A stretch of DNA of 64,000 bases. It comes from Candidatus Krumholzibacteriota bacterium (GTDB lineage Bacteria > Krumholzibacteriota > Krumholzibacteriia > LZORAL124-64-63). A model generated the notes under the pieces. It saw only the letters and a program-made list of their open reading frames with translations. It made no database searches and was not told where the DNA came from. The translations under genes and the position numbers were made by a program. The stretch is taken from assembly GCA_022711765.1 (NCBI GenBank), contig JAKLEB010000001.1, positions 850,694 to 914,693 of the forward strand, given 5' to 3'. Shown piece by piece: positions 45,845 through 56,431 of the stretch (within the stretch, counting starts at the first letter, position 1; every line of letters starts with the position of its first letter).

Positions 45845-46822
45845 TCAAGGCCGGATCGGCAGCGCGAAACGGAACCCCGCCGCGAGCCCGTCGCGCCAGT
45901 TGGTCCAGTTGTGCCCGGCGGTCCGCTCGACGTACTCGACGTCCAGGCCCGCCGCGTCCAGCGCCCCGGCGAGATTCCGGTTCGGCCGGTGGAGCCACTC
46001 GAGCACCCCCGTCTGCACCTGCCAGCGCAAGGGGCGCCAGGCTTCGGTCCGCACGCGGTCGGCCCACCACTCACGGCCGCCGTAGGGACCGGCGCCGGGC
46101 GATCTGCCCGGCGCGAAGAGGAACGCGCCCGACTGCGTCACGAGCGTCTGGAAGGTGAGCGGGTAGCGCCAGCCGAGTTCGGCGCTGCAGAGACCGCCCA
46201 GGCTCGCCCCCCACGCCGCGCGCCGGCCGTCGCCGGGCGCGCGCTCCTCGACGGCGGGCACGGCCTCCTCGACGAGGAACTCGAGATAGGCGTCATTGAA
46301 CGCGTACTCGCGATCGCGATCGCTCGGCGGTACGAAGACCAGATGCGCGGGCGCGCACTGGCCTGCCGCGATCAGGCGGTCGAGGACCTGCGGCGCCTTG
46401 CCCCAGCCGTAATACGCCTTGCCGTCCTGGAACCAGACCTGCGGCAGCCGCGCGCCGGCCGTCCCCGGCGGCGAGTAGACGAGGAGGTGACGCGGCTGCC
46501 GCAGCCGCCTGCTCGCGAGCTTGAGCCTCGCGACCGTGCCCAGCGGGCCCGTCCCGTCGGGGACCTGCGCCCAGGGATCCGGCCGGTACCCGGGTCCGGC
46601 GAGGTAGCGGGCGTAATCCCACCAGGGATTGTTCGGCGGATTCGGATTCGCAGGATCGGGGCGGCGCCGGCCGTCGGCGTCGAGGTACGCGTACTCGAAG
46701 TAGGCGTCGTCCGGCAGGTCGAACGGCGCGACGGCCGCGACCGGCCGCGGGGCGCGCAGCCAGTCGTCGCGATCGCTGATCAGGTGGGTCGCCCAGGGCG
46801 GAGGCGCGAGGTCGACTCTCAT
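45845..46822 (-). CDS. Esterase of the enterochelin-esterase/esterase D group
   Basis: 325-residue alpha/beta hydrolase without signal peptide. An N-terminal beta domain (about residues 1-100, carbohydrate-module-like) precedes the catalytic domain. LLVYSPPG, VFVPPSDRDREYAFND, the nucleophile elbow AAWGASLGGLCS and AGHNWTNWR with the catalytic histidine match Fes/esterase D proteins. In this group substrates range from siderophore esters to carbohydrate esters. ATG 46822 gives a sensible N-terminus but its ribosome site is weak; a longer opening reaches 46873. Confidence 0.8.
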   Translation of the reverse strand: MRVDLAPPPWATHLISDRDDWLRAPRPVAAVAPFDLPDDAYFEYAYLDADGRRRPDPANPNPPNNPWWDYARYLAGPGYRPDPWAQVPDGTGPLGTVARLKLASRRLRQPRHLLVYSPPGTAGARLPQVWFQDGKAYYGWGKAPQVLDRLIAAGQCAPAHLVFVPPSDRDREYAFNDAYLEFLVEEAVPAVEERAPGDGRRAAWGASLGGLCSAELGWRYPLTFQTLVTQSGAFLFAPGRSPGAGPYGGREWWADRVRTEAWRPLRWQVQTGVLEWLHRPNRNLAGALDAAGLDVEYVERTAGHNWTNWRDGLAAGFRFALPIRP

Positions 46823-46873
46823 CGTTCCCGGCAAGCCTTCGTTCGGCGGTCCAGACGCGGCGGCGCGTCGCAC

Positions 46874-47182
46874 TCAGGTCCTGAGGTCGCGCCCCGTTCG
46901 CGCCTTCACCGCCGCGACCTTGCTCTCGAGGCGACCGCCGGGCCCCCGGCGGTAGTCGACCTTGATCGTGACGGCGACGCGCTCGCAATCCTGCCGCATC
47001 CGCTCGAAGCACCGCGTCACGACGGCGAGGACCTCGTCCCACTCGCCCTCGAGCGTGGTGCCCATCGGGCCGAGCCGGTACGGCAGGCCGCTGTCGTCGA
47101 TGATCTCGAGGGAGCGCCCGACGTACTCGCTGACGCTGGCGCCCCTGTCCGTCGGGTACATGGAGAACTCGAGCAGGACCAT
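46874..47182 (-). CDS. MTH1187/YqgV-type thiamine-binding-like protein
   Basis: 102-residue protein of the MTH1187 (DUF77) family, small ferredoxin-like folds that in some members bind thiamine. MVLLEFSMYPTDRGASVSEYV and YRLGPMGTTLEGEWDEV are the family blocks. Role in the cell is poorly known. It starts three bases past the typA stop, and its ribosome site GGAGGA lies inside the typA end, so it is probably translated from the same mRNA. Confidence 0.82.
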   Translation of the reverse strand: MVLLEFSMYPTDRGASVSEYVGRSLEIIDDSGLPYRLGPMGTTLEGEWDEVLAVVTRCFERMRQDCERVAVTIKVDYRRGPGGRLESKVAAVKARTGRDLRT

Positions 47183-47185
47183 GGC

Positions 47186-49006
<1,821 letters not shown>

Positions 49007-49015
49007 GGTGCCGCC

Positions 49016-49044
49016 AAGATCAGGGCGCGCGACCGCAACGTCAA
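49016..49044 (-). promoter_or_regulatory. Candidate typA promoter
   Basis: Minus strand TTGACG (49044-49039, five of six), 17-base spacer, GATCTT (49021-49016, three of six). Its -35 box sits next to the oppositely directed TTGACA of the TrmB gene; together they form the odd palindrome GTCAACTTGAC. Confidence 0.45.
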
Positions 49045-49045
49045 C

Positions 49046-49074
49046 TTGACACGGGCCCGCGCCCGGGGCAATCT
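49046..49074 (+). promoter_or_regulatory. Candidate promoter of the TrmB-family gene
   Basis: Perfect TTGACA (49046-49051), 17-base spacer, CAATCT (49069-49074, a poor -10). The start would fall on the inverted repeat at 49080-49097, so a protein bound there would block initiation. Confidence 0.45.
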
Positions 49075-49079
49075 GGGAG

Positions 49080-49097
49080 TGTTGTCATCACACAACA
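49080..49097 (+). promoter_or_regulatory. Inverted-repeat operator before the TrmB gene
   Basis: TGTTGT (49080-49085) and ACAACA (49092-49097) are perfect six-base inverted repeats separated by six bases. They lie at the predicted transcription start and end at the ribosome site AAGGGAG. The position suits autoregulation by the TrmB-like product. Confidence 0.5.
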
Positions 49098-49110
49098 AGG
49101 GAGACCGGCC

Positions 49111-50094
49111 ATGGACCGAGAGCTCGCCGCCGACCTCGCGGAACTCGGGCTGACCGCCACGGAGGCGGAGATCTACCTCGCGCTGCTCGAGCAGTCCGCC
49201 GCTGGCCCCGTGAGCGCCTACAAGCTGGCGCAGGACATGGGGCGCGACCCCGCGAACATGACCAAGACGCTCGGCGCGATGGCCAAGCGCGGCGCCGTGC
49301 AGGCCACCCGGGGCAAGCCGCGATTGTTCGCGGCGGTACCGCCGGCCGATTTCACCGGCGCGCTGGTCCAGCGCCTCCAAGCGAAGCAACGCCAGGTCGT
49401 CAAGCGTCTGGAGACGATCGGCCATCCGCCGGGCGACGAGAGCCTGCACCCGCTGGACACGCGCCAGCAGATCCTGGAGGTCGCCCGCCGTCTGCTCGGC
49501 GAGGCCCGGCGGATCGTGCTCGTCGACGCCTCGGCGGATCTACTCGGCGAACTGGCGCCGGAGCTCGCCCGCGCCGCGTCGACCCGGAGCGCGACGGTCC
49601 TGGTCAAGAGCGCGGCCCGCGTCGCGATCCCCGGCGTGCGGGTGTGGATCGACCCGGGCGAGGACGCCCTCGTGGGCGCGGCGCCGGGCCCGTGGCTCCG
49701 GCTCGCCGTCGACGGCCGGGGCAGCCTCGAAGCGCTCGCGCATCCGGGTGACGCCGACCAGCTCCTGCACGGCTTCTGGACCCGCAGTCCGGCCCGCGCC
49801 TTCCTCGCCCACCGCGGTCTCGCCGCGGAACTGATCCTCGCCGATGTCGGGGAGCTCCTGCGCGCGGGCGCGAGCGCGGATCTCGTGAGCCGTCGTGCCG
49901 CCGACCAGGCGGCGCTCCTCCTGCGGCAGGTCGACTGGCGGCAACGCTGGCGCGAGGCGGGGCTGCCCGACTACCCGCCGGCCGCCGCGGCCGCGGCGGC
50001 CGAGGGCGAGGGCTTCCAGCCGGCCACGCCGGGCGCCGACGAGTCCGGCGGCGAGTCGCTGCAGTTCATCTTCCGGAAGCCGCGGCGGCCTTAG
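49111..50094 (+). CDS. TrmB-family transcriptional regulator
   Basis: 327-residue regulator. Residues about 1-75 are a winged helix-turn-helix of the TrmB type (LGLTATEAEIYLALLEQ, then the recognition helix region GRDPANMTKTLGAMAKRGAV). A short coiled segment is followed by a C-terminal part with LGEARRIVLVDASADLLGEL that resembles the phospholipase-D-like effector region of TrmB proteins. The end is alanine-rich and probably disordered. Such regulators respond to sugars or other small molecules in archaea and bacteria; the ligand here is unknown. ATG 49111 has AAGGGAG seven bases upstream. Its 3' end overlaps the convergent lipid kinase gene by 29 bases. Confidence 0.8.
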   Translation: MDRELAADLAELGLTATEAEIYLALLEQSAAGPVSAYKLAQDMGRDPANMTKTLGAMAKRGAVQATRGKPRLFAAVPPADFTGALVQRLQAKQRQVVKRLETIGHPPGDESLHPLDTRQQILEVARRLLGEARRIVLVDASADLLGELAPELARAASTRSATVLVKSAARVAIPGVRVWIDPGEDALVGAAPGPWLRLAVDGRGSLEALAHPGDADQLLHGFWTRSPARAFLAHRGLAAELILADVGELLRAGASADLVSRRAADQAALLLRQVDWRQRWREAGLPDYPPAAAAAAAEGEGFQPATPGADESGGESLQFIFRKPRRP

Positions 50095-51004
50095 CCCGGT
50101 ACCGCGGACCGACCACCAGGCGCACGGCCCGGGGCAGGATCTCGGCCGCCAGCGGCGTCGTGCCCGCCATCTCGCCGTCGATCTGAACCGGCAGGGGCGG
50201 GTCGGACTCGATGGTGACGCGCTCGGCCTTGAAGTGCTTCATGCGGGCGACCTTCGGGCTTCGCCAGGTGAGCATGCGGAAGATGATGACCGCGACGTCC
50301 CACAGGGAGCGGCTCGAGATGATGGTCACGTCGAGGCGGCCGTCCTGCGGGTCGGTGTCCGGGGTCACGCGCAGGTTGATGTCCGGCACCAGGCCGATGT
50401 TCGTCAGGAGCACCGTGTTGGCCTTGCGCCGGTGCTTGACGCCGTTGCTCTCCACGGTCACGAACGCGCTCTGGCGGCGGAAGAGATTGCTCACGGCGGC
50501 CCAGACGTAGGTGCCCAGCCCGAAGAAGTTCTTCAGCCGGCGCGGGCTGTCCTTGATGATGTTGGCCGGGTACCCGATCGCGGCCATGAGGATGAAGTAC
50601 CGCTGGCGTGACGCCAGGTAGCCGACATCGAACTCGCGGACGGTGCCCTGGAACACGGCGCTCACGGCGGGGCCGGGGAACCAGGGCAAGGCGAGGGTCA
50701 GCGGGACCACGTTGGCCGTCCCGCTCGCGATGTGGGCGAGCGGGACCTTGCGCGGGGACTGCACCTGCCCCACGACGGCTTCCTGCAGGCTGCCGTCGCC
50801 GCCGAGGACGCAGATCAGATCGAAACCCTCGTCCGCCGCGGCGCGCGACCAAGCGATGATGTCGTCAGGACCGCGGGAATCCCGGCGCGTGACCCGCAAC
50901 CCGCGGCGTTCGAGATCGCCGACCACGCGGCGGGCATACCGCGGGGCGAACCCCGGTCCCGACGCCGGATTGACGATGACGAGCGCGCTGGTGAATTCGG
51001 GCAT
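50066..51004 (-). CDS. Diacylglycerol/lipid kinase family protein
   Basis: 312-residue kinase of the DAGK catalytic family (YegS/BmrU relatives). LVIVNPASGPG (8-18) is the phosphate-binding start, VLGGDGSLQEAV (67-78) the GGDG nucleotide motif, and ASGTANVVPLTL the third landmark; PLPVQIDGEMAGTTP matches the conserved C-terminal aspartate segment. No membrane helices. It would phosphorylate a lipid such as diacylglycerol or a sphingoid base; which one is not clear. Start ATG 51004 has no strong ribosome site. Confidence 0.87.
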   Translation of the reverse strand: MPEFTSALVIVNPASGPGFAPRYARRVVGDLERRGLRVTRRDSRGPDDIIAWSRAAADEGFDLICVLGGDGSLQEAVVGQVQSPRKVPLAHIASGTANVVPLTLALPWFPGPAVSAVFQGTVREFDVGYLASRQRYFILMAAIGYPANIIKDSPRRLKNFFGLGTYVWAAVSNLFRRQSAFVTVESNGVKHRRKANTVLLTNIGLVPDINLRVTPDTDPQDGRLDVTIISSRSLWDVAVIIFRMLTWRSPKVARMKHFKAERVTIESDPPLPVQIDGEMAGTTPLAAEILPRAVRLVVGPRYRAKAAAASGR

Positions 51005-51045
51005 GGCCCAATACTAGCCGCTGCGCGCGCGATGACCAGCCTTTA

Positions 51046-51510
51046 TCACGGGACGTCGCGGTCCCAGGTGCCCTTCCACGAGCGGATGCGCAAGGTGACC
51101 CCGGCCTCCTTGTCCTGCGGGGGAACGGAACCGTTCTCCACCCGCACGGTCCAGGCGCCGAGCCACTGATCGCCCTCCGACGCGGTCACCAGGACCAGGC
51201 TCTCGGCGACGAACTCGCGGATGAAGTCGAGAGCGCGACGCCGGAAATCGTCCTCGCCGGGCTGACCGTTGACGCCGAAGCGGGCGTGGAAGTTCTCGCC
51301 GAAGCCGACGGAGACCTCCCACTCGCTGGTCGTGATGAACAGGCCGTTACGGCCGTCGCCGACCGGCCGCGGCACTTCGACCAGGAGCGCTTCGGGTTCG
51401 AATTCCTCGTAGGGGTCGAACCGCGCGTAGCGAAGCCAGTCGGGGAACTCGCGGAACAGCTGCTGGGCGAAGGTCCGGGAGTGGTCGTTCAGTCGGGACA
51501 CATCGAGCAT
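51046..51510 (-). CDS. Conserved-looking hypothetical protein
   Basis: 154-residue soluble protein that I do not recognise. No signal peptide or membrane helix. It is rich in aromatic residues and acidic charge: helical N-terminus with FAQQLFREFPDWLRYARF, then a beta region with LLVEVPRP, LFITTSEWEVSVGFG, ARFGVNGQPGEDDF and a long helix. ATG 51510 has GAGG five bases upstream; the reading frame stays open much further upstream, but only in a frame antisense or out of frame to other genes. It stands alone between the lipid kinase and PilZ genes. The shape recalls small immunity-type or DUF proteins, but there is no neighbouring toxin. Confidence 0.6.
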   Translation of the reverse strand: MLDVSRLNDHSRTFAQQLFREFPDWLRYARFDPYEEFEPEALLVEVPRPVGDGRNGLFITTSEWEVSVGFGENFHARFGVNGQPGEDDFRRRALDFIREFVAESLVLVTASEGDQWLGAWTVRVENGSVPPQDKEAGVTLRIRSWKGTWDRDVP

Positions 51511-51698
51511 GGCAGCCTCGCAGGGATCGGCGGTGACGGACCGAGCCGTGATCGTACTGGGCCCGGCTCCGCGGGGTTCCGGCGCCAATCCCCTTGCCCT
51601 GAAGTTACGCCGAGAACGGCCGCCGAGGCCAGGGCCATTCGATCGCGACGGCCCGGCCGGCCGCGGTCTGGTCCGCCGGGCGCCGGCGGATCGGCGCG

Positions 51699-53030
51699 TC
51701 AGCCGAGGGTGAGCTGAGTTTCGCTGCCGCGCCGCGAGAGCAGGAGGCGCTGCTGAGTCATGACGTACTGGCGAATGCCCTGCGTACTCTGGCGGTCGCG
51801 CAGGGTCCGGACGAGGAACTCGATCCCGAGATTCGTCACGCAACGACCGCGGCCCCGCGGCGAGGTCGCGAGCCTGCGCACGATGCCGGTCAGCTGCAGC
51901 GGCTGGCTCAGGTCGTTGCCGGCGAGCCACAGGCCGACCAGGCCGCCGCGCTGCAGCTCGCGCGGCGGCTCGCCCGCGAACACGAGTCCCGCCCCCGAGA
52001 AGGAGAGGTCCTCCACCGTCGCCTCCAGCGCTTCGGCGGGCGGCTCGGCCGGGATCTCGACGGCAGGCGTCTCGGGCGGGGCGCCGGGATCGCCGGCGGC
52101 CTCGGCCGGCAGCGGCAGGTAGCGCACGGACAGCGGCTGCTGCGGGCGGATGCGGAAGTAGCGCCGCCGCTGATCGAGATGGAAACGCGCCGGCAGCTCG
52201 AACAGGTGGCATGGCAGTTCGCCGGCTGCGTCGAGGTTCAGGCCCTCGGTCCCGGCGCACGTCGTCCGGAAGCGGAAGACGCGCCCGGCCGCGCCGAAGG
52301 ATCCCTCCAGCTCCTGGCCCGCGCCGAGCGCCCGGCGCAGGTCCTTGTCCAGGTCCAGGCTCAGGACCATCCGGTACCGCTGGTCCTGCTTGACCAGGCG
52401 CAACAGGACGCCGTTGCAGCTGTAGACGTTGCCGTCCGCGCCGGGGATCAGCAATTCGAGGTCGTGCTCGAGCCGCACCAGGAAACTGGCGAGCCTCTGC
52501 AGCGCCGCCGGCTCGTCCACGCAGTCGATCCGGCCGATGTCGGGCGGCAGGAGGTGAGCCGCCAGCTCCTCCTCCCAGGCGCCGCGGCGCAGGGACTCGA
52601 ACTCGCCCCGCGACGCCACGTCGGCCATGAGATAGAGGTTGCCCGCCGCAGTCTGCTGGCGCAGGATGAAGCTGCGGACGCCTCGCAGCACCCGGACGTC
52701 GCCCTCCGGAGGCAGGATGTCCCAGGCGCCGATAGGGCGATTGGCCGGGACTCGGGCGACCAGGGCCTGCTTGAACTCCTCGAGGAGCGCTTCCTGGCCG
52801 GCTGGCAGGGGTCCCAGGATCCGACCGACCTGTCGCGCAAGCGGTTGGGACAGGCCCACGTATACCTGGTGGATGGGACTGTTGGCCACGGTCACGCGGC
52901 CGAGGTTCGGCATCGCGAACGACCATTCTCGCACCTGGGTGACCTGGGTCTTGACGGCGAGCCGGGGCGACAGGCGTTGCAGCGCTTGTTGACCGGCCAG
53001 GGCGATGGCTGTCAGGGTCTCCCGGATCAT
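51699..53030 (-). CDS. PilZ-domain (c-di-GMP-binding) protein
   Basis: 443-residue cytoplasmic protein. Residues about 30-180 have no family I recognise. Residues about 195-285 resemble the YcgR N-terminal beta domain (GQELEGSFGAAGRVFRFRTT). The PilZ domain follows: QRRRYFR (287-293) supplies the RxxxR motif and EDLSFSGAGL (340-349) the DxSxxG motif, so the c-di-GMP site is intact. An alanine/proline-rich insertion (about 306-335) splits the two motifs. Such proteins often act as brakes or effectors of motility or exopolysaccharide. No flagellar or pilus gene is nearby. ATG 53030 is preceded by GGAGAGG. Confidence 0.82.
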   Translation of the reverse strand: MIRETLTAIALAGQQALQRLSPRLAVKTQVTQVREWSFAMPNLGRVTVANSPIHQVYVGLSQPLARQVGRILGPLPAGQEALLEEFKQALVARVPANRPIGAWDILPPEGDVRVLRGVRSFILRQQTAAGNLYLMADVASRGEFESLRRGAWEEELAAHLLPPDIGRIDCVDEPAALQRLASFLVRLEHDLELLIPGADGNVYSCNGVLLRLVKQDQRYRMVLSLDLDKDLRRALGAGQELEGSFGAAGRVFRFRTTCAGTEGLNLDAAGELPCHLFELPARFHLDQRRRYFRIRPQQPLSVRYLPLPAEAAGDPGAPPETPAVEIPAEPPAEALEATVEDLSFSGAGLVFAGEPPRELQRGGLVGLWLAGNDLSQPLQLTGIVRRLATSPRGRGRCVTNLGIEFLVRTLRDRQSTQGIRQYVMTQQRLLLSRRGSETQLTLG

Positions 53031-53123
53031 GCGGTCCTCTCCGCGATGGCGGTGCGGATATCGTATCGGCGGAAGCGAACGGATCTTGACTGGAATTCGA
53101 CCCCAGCCGGGAGGCGGATCCCG

Positions 53124-55193
53124 ATGACGCTCGGAGGTGACCCGCGGCCCGGATCGCCGTCCCCGCTCGGCGCGACACCGCAGTCGGCGGGCGTCAACTT
53201 CTCGGTCTATTCCCGGCATGCCGAGCGGGTGGACCTCCTCCTGTTCGCCGGCGCCGACGAGGACGTCCCGGCGCGGGCGATCACGCTTTCGCCGGAGACC
53301 AACCGCACCGCCGACTACTGGCACGTCTTCGTGCCGGGCATTGGTCCGGGCCAGGTCTACGCCTACCGGGCGCACGGGCCGGCCCGGGCGGAGGAAGGCC
53401 ACCGGTTCGACCCCGCCAAGGTGCTCCTGGACCCCTACGGCCGGGCCGTCGTCGGCTATCGGCGGTACGATCGGCGCGCCGCGTCCCGGCCGGGTGACAA
53501 TGCGCCCTGCGCGTTGCGGTCTGTCGTCGCCGACGACGGCGATTTCGACTGGGAGGGCGACCGCCCCCTGGGCCCGGCGTCCGGACGGGGTCTCGTCTAC
53601 GAGCTCCACGTTTCCGGCTTCACCAAGCACCCGGACTCGGGATTGCCCGAAGACGTCCGCGGCACCTACGCCGGCCTCGTGGAGAAGATCCCCTACCTCG
53701 TCGACCTCGGCGTGACGGCCGTCGAGCTACTCCCCGTCCAGGCCTTCGATCCTCAGGATGCGCCGGCGGGCCTGCCCAACTACTGGGGATACTCGACCGT
53801 CGCGTTCTTCGCGCCCCATCCGCTCTTCAGCCGCGACCAGAGTCCGCTCGGGCCGCTGAAGGAGTTCCGATCGCTGGTCAAGGCGTGCCACCGCGCCGGA
53901 CTGCGGGTCTATCTGGACGTCGTCTACAACCACACCGCCGAAGGCGGCGAGGGCGGCCCCACCCTCAGCTTCCGGGGCCTGGCGAACCGGTCCTACTACA
54001 TCCTCGAGCGGGACCGCAGCCGGTTCGCCAACTACTCGGGCTGCGGCAACACGTTCAACGGCAACCACCCCGTGGCGCTGCGCCTGATCCGCGACTCGCT
54101 GCGCTACTGGGTCGAGGCGATGCACGTCGACGGGTTCCGGTTCGACCTCGCGAGCGCGCTGACCCGCGACGCGCGCGGCAATCCGCTGCTGCGTCCGCCG
54201 CTCCTGCTGGGCGTCGAGACCGAGCCCGCCCTCGCCGGCACCGACCTCGTCGCGGAAGCATGGGACGCCGCCGGGCTCTACCAGGTCGGGGCGTTCCCCG
54301 GCCAGCGCTTCCGCGAATGGAACGGTCGGTTCCGCGACGACGCGCGCCGGTTCCTGCGCGGCGACGAGCGCACGATCGAGCCGCTCATGGCGCGTTTGAT
54401 CGGCAGCCCCGACCTCTACCGCGGCGCGCGGGATCGCCCATGGCGCAGTGTCAACTACGTAGCCTGCCATGACGGTTTCACGCTGGCCGACCTCGTGACC
54501 TACAACTGCAAGCACAACCAGGCCAACCTGGAGGCGAACCAGGACGGCAGCGACGTCAACCTCGCCTGGAACTGCGGCGTCGAGGGCCCCACCCGGTCGC
54601 CGACGGTCCGCGAGGTCCGCCGGCGGCAGATCCGGAACTTCCTCGTGATCCTGCTGCTCGCTCACGGGCGGCCGATGCTCTGGATGGGCGACGAGGTCGC
54701 GCGGACGCAGCGCGGCAACAACAACGCCTACACGCAGGACAATCCGCTGGGCTGGTTCGACTGGTCCGGCGTCCAGCGCCAGGCGGACCTGCTCCGCTTC
54801 ACGCGGGAGCTCGTCCGCTTCGCGGGCAGCGTGCCCCAGCTGAACCGGAATCGCTTCTGGACCATCACGAGCCACCTCGAGCGCGGTGACCTGAGCTGGC
54901 ACGGCGTGGAACTCGGCAAGCCCGACTGGACGCCGCAGTCGCACAGCCTGGCGTGGACCCTCGAAGGCGACCGTCCCGAAGATCGCGTCCACGTGATCGC
55001 CAACGCGTGGTGGCGGGACCTGACGTTCGCGCTGCCGACGCTGCCGCCGAATCTGCGCTGGCACCGCGTGGTGGACACGTCGCTGCCCGCGCCTGCCGAC
55101 ATCACGCCCGGAGCGCAGGCGCCGCCGCTCGACGCCGCGAGCCATCGCGTCTCGTGGCACAGCCTCGTCGTCCTCTCCGCCCGCCCGGCCTAG
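53124..55193 (+). CDS. glgX: Glycogen debranching enzyme GlgX (isoamylase type)
   Basis: 689-residue GH13 enzyme that hydrolyses alpha-1,6 branches of glycogen. N-terminal CBM48 (about residues 10-140, with the SAGVNFSVYSRHAERVDLLLF start) precedes the catalytic barrel: VVYNHTAEGG, VDGFRFDLA with nucleophile Asp341, VAEAWDAAG with acid Glu378, and the YVACHDGFTLADLV segment. WMGDEVARTQRGNNNAYTQDN is typical of GlgX/TreX. A possible earlier start at 53046 adds unrelated residues; ATG 53124 follows GGGAGG by about ten bases. No other glycogen gene is close. Confidence 0.93.
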   Translation: MTLGGDPRPGSPSPLGATPQSAGVNFSVYSRHAERVDLLLFAGADEDVPARAITLSPETNRTADYWHVFVPGIGPGQVYAYRAHGPARAEEGHRFDPAKVLLDPYGRAVVGYRRYDRRAASRPGDNAPCALRSVVADDGDFDWEGDRPLGPASGRGLVYELHVSGFTKHPDSGLPEDVRGTYAGLVEKIPYLVDLGVTAVELLPVQAFDPQDAPAGLPNYWGYSTVAFFAPHPLFSRDQSPLGPLKEFRSLVKACHRAGLRVYLDVVYNHTAEGGEGGPTLSFRGLANRSYYILERDRSRFANYSGCGNTFNGNHPVALRLIRDSLRYWVEAMHVDGFRFDLASALTRDARGNPLLRPPLLLGVETEPALAGTDLVAEAWDAAGLYQVGAFPGQRFREWNGRFRDDARRFLRGDERTIEPLMARLIGSPDLYRGARDRPWRSVNYVACHDGFTLADLVTYNCKHNQANLEANQDGSDVNLAWNCGVEGPTRSPTVREVRRRQIRNFLVILLLAHGRPMLWMGDEVARTQRGNNNAYTQDNPLGWFDWSGVQRQADLLRFTRELVRFAGSVPQLNRNRFWTITSHLERGDLSWHGVELGKPDWTPQSHSLAWTLEGDRPEDRVHVIANAWWRDLTFALPTLPPNLRWHRVVDTSLPAPADITPGAQAPPLDAASHRVSWHSLVVLSARPA

Positions 55194-55276
55194 CTGCGGT
55201 CGGCGTGCCTGCGGCGGACTGGCTCGCGACCGGGTCCGCGCTTACGATTTCCGCCAACCCGCGCCGGAGGATCGCC

Positions 55277-56425
55277 ATGGGCCCCGTCTACCTCGACTAC
55301 AACGCCTCGACCCCCCTCGATCCTCGCGTCGTCGACGCCATGCTGCCGTGGCTGCGCGACGGCGCGGGCAATCCCAGCAGCCGCCACGTCTGGGGCCGCC
55401 AGGCCCGCGACGCCGTGGAGACGGCCCGGCGGCACGTCGCCGATCTCCTCGGCTGCGACCCGGACGAGATCGTCTTCACGAGCAGCGGCAGCGAGGCCAA
55501 CAACCACGCGATCAAGGGCACGGCCTGGGCCCGTCGCGAAGCGGGGCGCCACCTCGTGGTGTCCGCCGTCGAGCATCCCGCGGTGGCGGAGCCCGCCGCG
55601 TGGCTCGCTCGCGAGGGCTGGCGCGTGACCACCGTGGCGGTCGACGCCGACGGGCGCCTCGATCCGGACGCCGTCCGGCGGACCATCGGCTCCGACACCG
55701 TGCTCGTGTCCGTCATGCTCGCCAACAACGAGACCGGCGTCCTGCAGCCGGTCGCGGCGATCGCGGAGCGATTGCGCCCGCGCCAGGCGTGGCTGCACTC
55801 GGATTGCGCCCAGGCCGCGGGCAAAGTGCCGGTGCGCGTTCGCGAGATCGGTCTCGATCTCGCCAGCCTCGCGGGCCACAAGCTCTACGCGCCGAAGGGC
55901 GTCGGCGCGCTCTACGTGCGGCGAGGATTGCAGCTCGAGAACCTCGTTCACGGCGCCGGCCACGAGGCGGGGCGGCGCGCCGGGACCGAGGCGGTCGCCC
56001 TCGTGGTCGCCTTCGGCGAGGCTTGCCGGCTGGCTGCCGAGAACCTGGCGGAGGAGAGCCAGCGGCTGGCCGGTCTGCGCGACGACCTCGCCGCGCGGCT
56101 GCGCGCGCTGGCACCCGGCGTGGTGGTCCACGGCGAGCGGGTCCCGCGCCTGCCGAACACGCTCAGCATCGCGTTTCCCGGCCGGCGGGCGCTCGCCGTC
56201 CTCGCCGCGCTCGAGGACCGCCTGGCGGCGTCGCCAGGAGCGGCTTGCCACGGGGCGGACGGCCGGGTGTCCGGCGTCCTGGCCGCGATGGGCGTTTCGG
56301 CCGAGATCGCGCGCGCGACCATGCGCCTGACGGTCGGCCGCTTCACGACCGTCGCCGAGGTGGCCCGAGCCGCGGACATGCTCCGCGCGGCGCTCGACCA
56401 GCCGGACCGCGCGGACGGCGACTGA
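55277..56425 (+). CDS. Cysteine desulfurase (NifS/IscS family)
   Basis: 382-residue PLP enzyme that takes sulfur from cysteine for Fe-S clusters or thio-modifications. YLDYNASTPLDPRV (5-18), TSSGSEANNHAIKG, the LANNETGVLQPV block, HSDCAQAAGK and SLAGHKLYAPKGVGA with the PLP lysine at Lys202 are standard. The sulfur-accepting cysteine is Cys324 in GAACHG. This loop is shorter than the extended loop of housekeeping IscS and fits NifS-like or selenocysteine lyase-like members. ATG 55277 has GGAGG six bases upstream. No iscU, nifU or mnmA is adjacent, so the exact sulfur target is unknown. Confidence 0.9.
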   Translation: MGPVYLDYNASTPLDPRVVDAMLPWLRDGAGNPSSRHVWGRQARDAVETARRHVADLLGCDPDEIVFTSSGSEANNHAIKGTAWARREAGRHLVVSAVEHPAVAEPAAWLAREGWRVTTVAVDADGRLDPDAVRRTIGSDTVLVSVMLANNETGVLQPVAAIAERLRPRQAWLHSDCAQAAGKVPVRVREIGLDLASLAGHKLYAPKGVGALYVRRGLQLENLVHGAGHEAGRRAGTEAVALVVAFGEACRLAAENLAEESQRLAGLRDDLAARLRALAPGVVVHGERVPRLPNTLSIAFPGRRALAVLAALEDRLAASPGAACHGADGRVSGVLAAMGVSAEIARATMRLTVGRFTTVAEVARAADMLRAALDQPDRADGD

Positions 56426-56431
56426 TCGCCC

